Below, in pieces: positions 1 through 5,849 of a DNA stretch of 6,106 bases (positions within the stretch are counted from its first letter, which is position 1; each line of letters opens with the position of its first letter). The DNA is from Candidatus Apopatosoma intestinale (GTDB lineage Bacteria; Bacillota; Clostridia; Oscillospirales; CAG-272), in the NCBI GenBank assembly GCA_018064545.1, contig JAGHUY010000176.1, positions 1-6,106 of the forward strand, given 5' to 3'. The notes beneath the pieces are model-generated. The model had not been told where the DNA came from and searched no databases. It worked only from the letters and a program-made list of their open reading frames with translations. A program made the position numbers and the translations under genes.

Positions 1-1218
1 GAAGAGTGGGAATCCAAAGGGGTTCGCACGGTGACGGGAGACGGCTATCTCGATGATCTGAACGAAGACCTGCTTCTGAAATCTCCCGGAATCCGTCCGG
101 ACGTTTCTGAAATCGCCGATGCTGTCGGGCGCGGGGCTGTCTTAGAGAGTGAAATCGGACTGTTCTGCCGTCTTTGTCCCTGTCCGATCTACGCGGTGAC
201 GGGAAGCGACGGCAAAACCACGACCACCACGCTGATTTCGCGTTTTTTGGAAGAAGAACGGAAAAACACCGACCGTCGCGTTTTCCTCGGCGGCAATATC
301 GGCACACCTCTTCTTTGCCGCATAGAAGAAGTAGGGGAAAATGATGCGGCCGTTCTGGAACTTTCCAGTTTCCAACTGATGACCATGACGGGTTTTTCTC
401 CCCACGCGGCCGTGATCACCAACGTGACGCCGAATCACCTGAACTGGCATACCGATATGGCGGAATATACGGCGGCAAAACAGAATATATACCGTTTTCA
501 GCGCGGCGGACGACTCGTCGTCAATGACGGAAACACCGTGACGCGGGCTTTTTCAAGCCCGAATGCCGAAACGTGGCGGTTTTCTTTCCGTGGGAAAACG
601 ACCGCGCCGTGCGTATATTGTGAAAACGAAACCATCCGTTGTTTTGACGGAGACCGGGATGAGACGATTCTCGCCCGTTCGGACATTCTGCTTCGCGGTG
701 ACCACAATGTGGAAAACTATATGGCGGCCATCGCGGCGACCTATGGGGAAATATCGCGGGACACGGTCGTGTCGGTGGCACGGTCTTTTGCCGGCGTTCC
801 GCACCGTTGCGAGTTTCTCCGAGAAAAAGACGGGATCAAGTTTTATAACAGTTCCATTGACAGCAGTCCCACGCGGACAATGGCGGCTCTTTCTGTTTTT
901 TCTGAACCGCTCGTTGTGCTCTGCGGCGGGTACGATAAAAAAATCCCGCTCGAACCGATGATCCCGCTCCTCGCCGAGAAAGCCAAAACTGTCGTGACAA
1001 CGGGACAGACCGGGAGATCCATCGAAAAACTGCTTCGTGATGCGGGGTATTCTTCCGTTTCGTATGTTTCCGATTTTGATGACGCCGTTATGAAGGCGTT
1101 TGCCTGCGCAAAACCGGGAGACAGCGTTCTTCTTTCACCGGCGGCGGCCAGTTTTGACGCTTTTCGGAATTTTGAGGAACGCGGCAATCATTTCCGTGAT
1201 TTAATCATGGCTTTATAA
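1..1218 (+). CDS. murD: UDP-N-acetylmuramoylalanine--D-glutamate ligase (MurD), 5' end cut by the window
   Basis: Cytoplasmic Mur ligase that adds D-glutamate to UDP-MurNAc-L-alanine using ATP, the second amino-acid step in making the peptidoglycan precursor. The frame is open from base 1 to the TAA at 1216-1218, giving 405 codons. Full MurD is about 450 residues, so roughly the first 50, part of the UDP-binding N-domain, lie outside. Numbering codons from base 1, I see the end of the N-domain with SPGI (about 28-31), the ATP P-loop GSDGKTTT (68-75), GNIGTP (98-103), ELSSFQL (120-126), the NVTPNHLNWH metal-binding region (141-150), the AAK lysine usually carbamylated in Mur ligases (160), HNVEN (235-239) and the C-terminal domain with GVPHRCEF, DSSPTRT and CGGYDKK. 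A GTG at 31 could be read as a start, but homology continues upstream of it, so it is internal. The motif around 283-292 (NSSIDSSPTRT) departs from the NDSKATN of enterobacterial MurD. The PLP-enzyme gene follows after 12 bases, so the two are probably co-transcribed. Confidence 0.95.
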   Translation, partial: EEWESKGVRTVTGDGYLDDLNEDLLLKSPGIRPDVSEIADAVGRGAVLESEIGLFCRLCPCPIYAVTGSDGKTTTTTLISRFLEEERKNTDRRVFLGGNIGTPLLCRIEEVGENDAAVLELSSFQLMTMTGFSPHAAVITNVTPNHLNWHTDMAEYTAAKQNIYRFQRGGRLVVNDGNTVTRAFSSPNAETWRFSFRGKTTAPCVYCENETIRCFDGDRDETILARSDILLRGDHNVENYMAAIAATYGEISRDTVVSVARSFAGVPHRCEFLREKDGIKFYNSSIDSSPTRTMAALSVFSEPLVVLCGGYDKKIPLEPMIPLLAEKAKTVVTTGQTGRSIEKLLRDAGYSSVSYVSDFDDAVMKAFACAKPGDSVLLSPAAASFDAFRNFEERGNHFRDLIMAL

Positions 1219-1230
1219 AAGGAGAAAAGC

Positions 1231-2484
1231 ATGGATTTTTCAAACGATTTACTGATTCTTGCCTCGGAGGCGGAAACGGCGCTTGCTCCCGTTTTTGCCG
1301 AGATTGATCGGATAGCCTCGGTCAATACGGAACGTGTTTTGCGTTCTTTTGCCGCTCACCGTGTCTCGGAGGCACTGTTTGCCGGTTCGACCGGTTACGG
1401 CTACGGCGATAACGGCAGAGATACGCTGGATGCGAGCTATGCCGACGTTTTCGGCGCGGAAGCCGCCATTGTCCGTCCGCATATCGTCAATGGGACGCAC
1501 GCGCTGACCATCGGCCTTTTCGGGTTGCTTCGCCCCGGTGACGTCATGCTTTCCGTCACGGGAAAAGCGTATGATACGCTGGCGGAGGCCATCGGCCTCG
1601 CCGGAAAGAACGGCGACGGTTCGCTTGCCGATTTCGGCGTTTCCTATGATGAAGTGGCTTTGCTTACCGACGGCGGGATCGACTTTGCGGGAATCGACGC
1701 AAAACTGAAAGAGCACGGGGCGAAAGTCAAGATCGTCTTTATCCAGCGTTCCAAGGGATACGCTAACCGCAAGACGCTTTCTGCCGACGAGATTGGTGAG
1801 GTTGCCCGTTTCGTCAAAGCGCGTAGCGGGGCTTTTGTTGTGGTAGATAACTGCTACGGCGAGTTTTGCGATGAGAAAGAGCCGACTGCTTGCGGCGCCG
1901 ACCTCATTATCGGCTCGCTTATCAAGAATCCCGGCGGCGGCATGGCGGAGATCGGCGGGTATCTCGCCGGAACAAAGCGCGCGATCGAGCTCGTCTCTTA
2001 CCGATTGACGAGCGTGGGGATCGGCGCGGAATGCGGAGCCTCTCTCGGTCAGAACCGCAATATGTTCCGCGGATTCTTCTACGCCCCTCATACCGTGGCG
2101 CAGGCAAAGAAAACGGCGGCGTTCGCCTCCTTTATTTTTGAGAAAATGGGCTATCCCGTGGAGCCGCTTTGGAATGAGGCGCGTCACGACATCATTCAGA
2201 CGGTCGTGTTCGGTGACCCGGATGGCCTTTGCGCGTTCTGCCGCGGCATCCAGGCGGGTTCGCCGGTGGATTCCTATGTGACGCCGGAGCCGTGGGATAT
2301 GCCCGGCTACGATGACAAGGTCATCATGGCGGCCGGAACGTTCGTGCAGGGCTCGTCGATCGAATTATCGGCGGACGGGCCACTCCGTCCCCCGTATACG
2401 GCATTTTTCCAAGGCGGTCTGACGTATGAGAGCGGAAAATACGCGATTCTGACGGCGGCACAGTTCCTTCGGGATTTGAAATAG
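1231..2484 (+). CDS. Methionine gamma-lyase-like PLP-dependent enzyme (YnbB / 'aluminum resistance protein' family)
   Basis: A 417-residue fold-type I PLP enzyme of the Met_gamma_lyase family, which is widespread in Firmicutes and named after weak similarity to cystathionine/methionine gamma-lyases. The true substrate is not established; carbon-sulfur lyase activity is only a family-level guess. Visible features are GYGYGD (55-60), VNGTHA (86-91) in the cofactor phosphate region, the aspartate of VVDNCYGEF (D206) expected to pair with the pyridine nitrogen, and the probable Schiff-base lysine K232 in SLIKNPGGG. The C-terminal part carries a conserved-looking PPYTAFFQGGLTYESGK segment (388-403). 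The length matches the family. The ATG start is supported by AAAAGGAG at 1217-1224, six bases upstream. It lies 12 bases after murD, suggesting one transcript, and a strong terminator follows the TAG. No membrane segment or signal peptide is seen. The family assignment is firm; the biochemical role is not. Confidence 0.9.
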   Translation: MDFSNDLLILASEAETALAPVFAEIDRIASVNTERVLRSFAAHRVSEALFAGSTGYGYGDNGRDTLDASYADVFGAEAAIVRPHIVNGTHALTIGLFGLLRPGDVMLSVTGKAYDTLAEAIGLAGKNGDGSLADFGVSYDEVALLTDGGIDFAGIDAKLKEHGAKVKIVFIQRSKGYANRKTLSADEIGEVARFVKARSGAFVVVDNCYGEFCDEKEPTACGADLIIGSLIKNPGGGMAEIGGYLAGTKRAIELVSYRLTSVGIGAECGASLGQNRNMFRGFFYAPHTVAQAKKTAAFASFIFEKMGYPVEPLWNEARHDIIQTVVFGDPDGLCAFCRGIQAGSPVDSYVTPEPWDMPGYDDKVIMAAGTFVQGSSIELSADGPLRPPYTAFFQGGLTYESGKYAILTAAQFLRDLK

Positions 2485-2496
2485 AGATATGAAAAG

Positions 2497-2526
2497 AAAA
2501 ACAGCGGTTTTTTCCGCTGTTTTTTT
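2497..2526 (+). terminator. Rho-independent terminator after the murD unit
   Basis: AAAAACAGCGG (2497-2507) can pair with CCGCTGTTTTT (2514-2524) around a six-T loop, and the T run continues to 2526. The core ACAGCGG/CCGCTGT stem is perfect. It begins 12 bases after the PLP-enzyme stop, so it should end the murD transcript and isolate spoIIGA behind it. The A run on the 5' side gives it some capacity in the reverse direction, but no minus-strand gene is nearby to use it. Confidence 0.92.
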
Positions 2527-2538
2527 CGTTCCCCCATC

Positions 2539-2573
2539 TTCCGACACGTTCTAACAAGGGACATGAGTACAAT
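2539..2573 (+). promoter_or_regulatory. Putative Spo0A-type promoter of spoIIGA-sigE
   Basis: A good -10 hexamer TACAAT lies at 2568-2573 (5 of 6 to TATAAT). No -35 is found at the usual 17-base spacing. Instead TCCGACA at 2540-2546 matches the Spo0A box TTCGACA (reverse complement of TGTCGAA) at 6 of 7 bases. Its last six bases, CCGACA, resemble a -35 with a spacer of 21 bases. A similar octamer, TTCTAACA (2549-2556), follows TTCCGACA (2539-2546) at exactly 10 bases. In Bacillus subtilis the spoIIG promoter likewise has an overlong spacer of about 22 bases and Spo0A sites over the -35. Transcription would start near 2580, giving a very short leader. The placement between a terminator and spoIIGA supports the reading; function is inferred. 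Confidence 0.55.
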
Positions 2574-2581
2574 GGAAAGCG

Positions 2582-2589
2582 AAAGGGGG
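2582..2589 (+). promoter_or_regulatory. Ribosome binding site that decides the spoIIGA start
   Basis: AAAGGGGG at 2582-2589 resembles AAAGGAGG. It is 7 bases from the in-frame TTG at 2597 but only one base from the in-frame GTG at 2591, which is too close to serve it. It therefore points to TTG as the initiation codon. Confidence 0.7.
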
Positions 2590-2596
2590 CGTGTCC

Positions 2597-3460
2597 TTGG
2601 AAACGGTTTACGGCGACGTTCTTTTTGTGATCAATTTCAGCATGGATTTTCTGGCTCTGTACATAGCGGGGCGACTCATGCATCTGAAAATGGGAACGGC
2701 ACGAATGTTGACCGCCGCAACGGTCGGCGGCATCTACGGCGTCGGTGCTCTGGCTCTTGGGCTTTCCGGCGTTCCCGAGATTCTGGCTACGGTTTTTTCC
2801 GGTGCCGCCATTTGCTTTATCGCTCATTTTCACGGAAGTATCAAACGGTTTTTCACCGTCTTTGCTCTGTTTTTCGGCGTCAGCGTGTTCATGGGCGGTG
2901 CCATGACGCTTTTGTATTCCAAACTCGGCCGCTACCGGTCGTATATTCAAATGGGGGGAGATGTCTATACGGTGTTTGACGATATTCCGATCTTTGTTTT
3001 TGTTCTGATCGCCGCCGTCTCGGTTTTTCTGTCTTGGATTCTCGGAAAACTGTTTGCCGCCAAGAAAAACTTGCGCGTGTGCGATCTTTCCGTCACGGTC
3101 GGGGGACGGGATTACGATCTGACGTGTCTCGTCGACAGCGGCAACCTGCTGACGGAACCGATCAGCGGAACGCCGATCATTTTCCTTTCCGACGGGTTTT
3201 CTTCTTCGCTTCCCGATGAGATCGCCTCCGCCCTGCACGGGGAGACCGACAATCTGGACTTTGCACTGCTGAAAGCCGTCCGGTTCGTTCCGGCGAGTAC
3301 CGTTACCGGATCGCAGATGATGATCGCGCTCGTCCCGGAACGATTGTATATTAAAATCGGAAAAAAGGATTTTGAACCGAAGAAAGCTTATCTGGCCATC
3401 GGAAAAGAAGAATCGTTCGGCGGTTATGACGGTTTGATCCCCGGTTGCCTTTGCGCCTGA
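2597..3460 (+). CDS. spoIIGA: Sigma-E processing peptidase SpoIIGA (membrane aspartic protease)
   Basis: SpoIIGA sits in the sporulation septum and, after a signal from the forespore, cuts the pro-sequence off pro-sigma-E to start the mother-cell programme. From the TTG start the protein has 287 residues, near the 309 of B. subtilis. The N-terminal half holds five hydrophobic helices (about 6-25, 36-55, 60-77, 84-106 and 131-151), the expected topology. The C-terminal half is the peptidase domain, with the aspartic-protease signature CLVDSGNLL. Its D180 aligns with the catalytic Asp183 of B. subtilis SpoIIGA. A GTG at 2591 would add two residues, but its ribosome-site spacing is poor; the protein then begins [10 protein letters not shown], as family members do. 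sigE follows 20 bases after the TGA, so the protease and its substrate are co-expressed. An upstream terminator and a Spo0A-like promoter suggest an independent sporulation operon. No damage is visible. Confidence 0.93.
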   Translation: METVYGDVLFVINFSMDFLALYIAGRLMHLKMGTARMLTAATVGGIYGVGALALGLSGVPEILATVFSGAAICFIAHFHGSIKRFFTVFALFFGVSVFMGGAMTLLYSKLGRYRSYIQMGGDVYTVFDDIPIFVFVLIAAVSVFLSWILGKLFAAKKNLRVCDLSVTVGGRDYDLTCLVDSGNLLTEPISGTPIIFLSDGFSSSLPDEIASALHGETDNLDFALLKAVRFVPASTVTGSQMMIALVPERLYIKIGKKDFEPKKAYLAIGKEESFGGYDGLIPGCLCA

Positions 3461-3464
3461 AACG

Positions 3465-3475
3465 AAAAAGAGGAG
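3465..3475 (+). promoter_or_regulatory. Ribosome binding site of sigE
   Basis: AAAAAGAGGAG ends five bases before the ATG at 3481. It selects this codon over an in-frame TTG at 3445 that overlaps spoIIGA and would add a 12-residue basic extension not found in sigma-E proteins. Confidence 0.8.
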
Positions 3476-3480
3476 ATCGT

Positions 3481-4179
3481 ATGTTTTTCTTAAAAATACG
3501 CCGATTTTTGGCCAGACTTTTCTCCCGGAATCCCGGCGAAGTCGAGTACATAGGAAACGCAGAACTCCTGCCGCCGCCGCTGACGCCGGAGGAAGAGGAA
3601 GAGATTCTCCGTCTTTTGGACGTCGATCGGAATAACCGGCGCAAGTTGGTGGAACGGAATCTGCGGTTGGTGGTGTATATCGCCAAAAAATTTGAAAATA
3701 CGGGCATCGAACTGGAAGACCTGATCTCCATCGGTACCATCGGGCTGATCAAAGCGGCCAATACGTTTGACCCGAATAAGAACATCAAACTGGCCACCTA
3801 CGCTTCCCGCTGTATCGAAAACGAGATTCTGATGTACATTCGTAAAATCAGCAACACCAAGACGGAACTCTCTTTTGACGAGCCTCTTTCCACCGATTGG
3901 GACGGGAATGAACTCTTACTGTCCGACGTTCTCGGCGATGAGGAAAGCGTGGGAAAGAATCTGGAAGAGGATGAAGACAAAAAGACGATCGCACGCGCCG
4001 TCGCTTCACTGAGCGACCGCGAGCGCCAGATCGTGGAGCTTCGCTTCGGTCTGTACGGGCACGAGGAGCGCACCCAAAAAGAGGTCGCGGATATGCTGGG
4101 AATCTCGCAATCCTACATTTCCCGATTGGAAAAGAAGATCATTGAGCACCTCCGCGCAGAAATGATGGGAAAAATCTGA
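3481..4179 (+). CDS. sigE: RNA polymerase sporulation sigma factor sigma-E (pro-sigma-E)
   Basis: Early mother-cell sigma factor, made as an inactive membrane-bound precursor and activated by SpoIIGA. It has 232 residues, against 239 in B. subtilis. The first 22 residues form a basic, amphipathic pro-sequence ([10 protein letters not shown] core). The cleavage context [15 protein letters not shown] aligns with EVYYIGGSEALPPPL of B. subtilis, placing the cut near E22/Y23. Region 2 (about 56-125) contains the core-binding and -10-recognition segments [29 protein letters not shown] and [38 protein letters not shown] (131-152) is a sigma-E/sigma-K group signature. Region 4 (about 174-228) carries the -35-binding helix-turn-helix [21 protein letters not shown]. 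The gene is coupled to spoIIGA with a 20-base gap. In many spore formers sigG comes next; here rpmE does. No T-rich terminator is seen after the stop, so some read-through into rpmE is possible. Sigma-K shares region 2 and 4 motifs, but the SpoIIGA neighbour fixes the identity. Confidence 0.97.
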   Translation: MFFLKIRRFLARLFSRNPGEVEYIGNAELLPPPLTPEEEEEILRLLDVDRNNRRKLVERNLRLVVYIAKKFENTGIELEDLISIGTIGLIKAANTFDPNKNIKLATYASRCIENEILMYIRKISNTKTELSFDEPLSTDWDGNELLLSDVLGDEESVGKNLEEDEDKKTIARAVASLSDRERQIVELRFGLYGHEERTQKEVADMLGISQSYISRLEKKIIEHLRAEMMGKI

Positions 4180-4213
4180 AAAACGGAAAAAAACTGTAAA
4201 AAAATCGAAAAAA
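4179..4213 (+). promoter_or_regulatory. Phased A-tracts upstream of the rpmE promoter (curved DNA / UP-element-like)
   Basis: Four A runs of 5, 7, 7 and 6 bases lie at 4179-4183, 4187-4193, 4198-4204 and 4208-4213, separated by 3-4 mixed bases. Their centres are 9 to 11 bases apart, close to one helical turn, so intrinsic bending toward one face is expected. The array ends three bases before the -35 hexamer, where UP elements contact the RNA polymerase alpha subunit. The stimulatory role is inference; the periodicity is read directly. Confidence 0.65.
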
Positions 4214-4216
4214 CTA

Positions 4217-4245
4217 TTGCAATCCGAAAATGTTTGTGATAAAAT
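4217..4245 (+). promoter_or_regulatory. Sigma-A promoter of rpmE with extended -10
   Basis: TTGCAA (4217-4222, 4 of 6) is followed after exactly 17 bases by TAAAAT (4240-4245, 5 of 6), preceded by the extended -10 dinucleotide TG at 4237-4238. The predicted start is near 4252, giving a leader of about 34 bases. It fits a constitutive, growth-related promoter, as expected for a ribosomal protein gene, and separates rpmE from sporulation control. Confidence 0.8.
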
Positions 4246-4285
4246 AAACCATACTGTGATTATGTTTAATTGTGAGGTGTACAGC

Positions 4286-4489
4286 ATGAAAGAGGGAATC
4301 CATCCTAACTATGTCGACGCAACGGTAAGATGCGCTTGCGGCGAGGTTATACAGACTAGATCGACGAAGGGCGATTTCCGCGTTGAAATTTGCTCCAAAT
4401 GTCATCCTTTCTTCACCGGCAAGCAGAAATTCGTAGATGCCGGCGGTCGTGTGGATAAGTTCAGACAGCGCCTTGAAAGAAAGAAATAA
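4286..4489 (+). CDS. rpmE: Large ribosomal subunit protein bL31 (zinc-binding, C+ type)
   Basis: A 67-residue protein of the 50S subunit that sits at the central protuberance and helps bridge the two subunits. The sequence opens [19 protein letters not shown], very close to B. subtilis RpmE, and carries the four zinc-ligand cysteines C16, C18, C36 and C39 (CxC ... CxxC). This marks the zinc-containing form, not the zinc-free RpmE2/YtiA type made under zinc starvation. The reading frame extends upstream to a TTG at 4217, but that codon is part of the -35 element. The ATG at 4286 has GAGGTG at 4274-4279, six bases away, and matches the family's N-terminus. The gene is preceded by its own strong promoter with A-tracts and followed by a terminator, so it is largely monocistronic. 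No Zur-box-like palindrome was seen upstream, consistent with zinc-replete expression. Confidence 0.97.
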   Translation: MKEGIHPNYVDATVRCACGEVIQTRSTKGDFRVEICSKCHPFFTGKQKFVDAGGRVDKFRQRLERKK

Positions 4490-4508
4490 ATCTATTTTGT
4501 AAGCTGAG

Positions 4509-4546
4509 CGAGAGATGTCTTTGTGTCGTCTCTCGTTTTTCTTTTT
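4509..4546 (+). terminator. Rho-independent terminator after rpmE
   Basis: CGAGAGA (4509-4515) pairs perfectly with TCTCTCG (4529-4535). A T-G and a G-C pair extend the stem inward to nine pairs around a nine-base loop. T5-C-T5 follows at 4536-4546. It ends only two bases before the hflX ribosome binding site, so hflX expression must come from read-through or an unseen promoter. Confidence 0.88.
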
Positions 4547-4548
4547 CC

Positions 4549-4556
4549 GGGAGGAG
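4549..4556 (+). promoter_or_regulatory. Ribosome binding site that decides the hflX start
   Basis: GGGAGGAG at 4549-4556 lies five bases before the ATG at 4562. An in-frame GTG at 4523 falls inside the terminator loop, has no ribosome site and would add 13 residues not typical of HflX, so the ATG is chosen. Confidence 0.85.
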
Positions 4557-4561
4557 TATCT

Positions 4562-5827
4562 ATGGAACAGTCAATAACAGATAAAACCGTTCAAGCCAAA
4601 GCGGTTTTGGTCTCTCTGATGCAAAAGGGGGGCGACGAGCGGGAGCAGGAAGCCTCATTTGCCGAACTTGCCCGTCTTTGCGATACGGCGGGAGCCGAAG
4701 TGATCGCGCAGATGGTACAGGCAAAGGATTCTCCGGATCCCCGCACGCTGATCGGCAGCGGAAAAGTGGCGGAACTGCGGGAATTATGCGCGGGAAACGA
4801 CGTGAATACCGTGGTCTTTGACGGGGAACTGTCTCCGTCGCAGATCCGGAATCTGGAAGACGATCTGGGCGGCGATATCCGCGTGATCGACCGGAGTATG
4901 CTGATCCTCGATATTTTTGCTCTCCACGCCGTGACCGGGGAGGGAAAATTGCAGGTGGAACTGGCTCAACTTGGGTATACCGTGCCGCGTTTGCAGGGAC
5001 GTGGAACCGAATTATCCCGGCTCGGCGGCGGCATCGGAACGAGAGGCCCCGGAGAAAGCCAACTGGAAACGGATCGCCGCCACGTCAAACGCCGGATGGA
5101 TATGCTTCGCGAGCAGATCGCGGAAATGGCCAAGAACCGTTCCGTTCAGCACGCGGGGCGGGAGAGAAGCGGCATTTTCAAAGTCGCGATCGCCGGCTAT
5201 ACCAACGCCGGAAAAAGCACGCTTCTCAACCGCTTGACGGGGGCCGGCATTCTGGCGGAGGATAAACTGTTCGCTACACTGGATCCCACCACCAGAAAGT
5301 TTACGATGCCGGACGGAGAAGAGATTCTTTTAACCGATACCGTCGGTTTTATCCGCCATCTTCCGCACCATCTGATCGAAGCGTTCAAGAGCACGCTGGA
5401 AGAGGTCTGTTATGCCGATGCCATTCTGGTCATGATCGATGCGTCCGATCCCGAATCCGACGCAGAACTCGCCGTAACGGAGTCTCTGATCTCCGAACTC
5501 GGCGCGGGCGATAAACCGATTCTTTACGTGTATAACAAATGTGATCAAGTACCGGAATGTACGCCGGGAACGCCGGTGGATCAAAGCGTCTGCATTTCGG
5601 CCGTTACCGGAGAAGGGCTGGATGAACTGATCGCCAAGATCAGCGGAATCGCTAAGCAAGGAAAACGGGAATGCCTCTTTGAGATTCCGAACGACAAACT
5701 CGGACTGATCAATACCCTGTATGAAAATGCCACGGTCATCAGCGTGGAATACGGGGAGAACGGGGCTACGGTAGACGCGATTGTCGATGCCAGATTATTC
5801 GGGATGTTACAAGCGTATCGAAAATAA
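4562..5827 (+). CDS. hflX: Ribosome-associated GTPase HflX
   Basis: HflX binds the 50S subunit and uses GTP to split stalled or hibernating 70S/100S ribosomes, chiefly under stress. The protein has 421 residues, the usual length. The N-terminal HflX domain shows DPRTLIGSGKVAEL (59-72), VIDRSMLILDIFA (108-120) and the glycine-rich linker RLGGGIGTRGPGESQLETD (153-171), followed by a basic helical segment. The GTPase domain has G1 GYTNAGKST (212-220), the switch region DPTTRKF (241-247), G3 DTVGF (259-263), G4 NKCD (325-328) and G5 SAVTGEG (346-352). A short C-terminal domain ends in ARLFGMLQAYRK. All nucleotide-binding motifs are intact. It lies behind the rpmE terminator, with no clear promoter of its own, and 22 bases before a YigZ-family gene with which it is probably co-transcribed. 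The rpmE-hflX neighbourhood groups two ribosome functions. Confidence 0.96.
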   Translation: MEQSITDKTVQAKAVLVSLMQKGGDEREQEASFAELARLCDTAGAEVIAQMVQAKDSPDPRTLIGSGKVAELRELCAGNDVNTVVFDGELSPSQIRNLEDDLGGDIRVIDRSMLILDIFALHAVTGEGKLQVELAQLGYTVPRLQGRGTELSRLGGGIGTRGPGESQLETDRRHVKRRMDMLREQIAEMAKNRSVQHAGRERSGIFKVAIAGYTNAGKSTLLNRLTGAGILAEDKLFATLDPTTRKFTMPDGEEILLTDTVGFIRHLPHHLIEAFKSTLEEVCYADAILVMIDASDPESDAELAVTESLISELGAGDKPILYVYNKCDQVPECTPGTPVDQSVCISAVTGEGLDELIAKISGIAKQGKRECLFEIPNDKLGLINTLYENATVISVEYGENGATVDAIVDARLFGMLQAYRK

Positions 5828-5849
5828 AAAAAACGGAGAGAGAAGCCCT

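Noticed and set aside
544..561. Perfect 7-base hairpin CGGGCTT/AAGCCCG with a 4-base loop inside murD.
   Set aside because: It lies in intact, conserved-frame coding sequence and has no T run after it on either strand, so it is neither a terminator nor a recognisable RNA element.
1249..2187. Long minus-strand open frame (312 codons) opposite the PLP-enzyme gene.
   Set aside because: Its translation shows no recognisable family and it mirrors a clear plus-strand gene; GC-rich codon bias on one strand often opens an antisense frame. No ribosome site or promoter was evident.
2563..2979. Plus-strand frame (138 codons) starting with an ATG just before spoIIGA.
   Set aside because: It overlaps the spoIIGA frame, is Arg/Ser/Cys-rich like an out-of-frame shadow, has no ribosome binding site and would start upstream of the predicted transcript start.
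3131..3137. GTCGACA, a 6-of-7 Spo0A-box match inside spoIIGA.
   Set aside because: It encodes the catalytic VDS of the protease and has no promoter near it; a coincidence of coding sequence.
2324..3238. Minus-strand open frame (304 codons) across the terminator and spoIIGA.
   Set aside because: It spans a plus-strand terminator and promoter, its translation is low in hydrophobic order and rich in charged residues, and spoIIGA has clear family motifs on the other strand.
3445..3480. Upstream TTG extension of sigE overlapping spoIIGA.
   Set aside because: It adds a basic stretch not found in sigma-E and lacks a ribosome site, whereas the ATG at 3481 has AGAGGAG at good spacing.
4473..4503. 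Possible hflX promoter TTGAAA with TGTAAG or TATTTT.
   Set aside because: Spacers of 19 or 14 bases and 4-of-6 -10 matches are weak, and transcription would begin right at the terminator hairpin.
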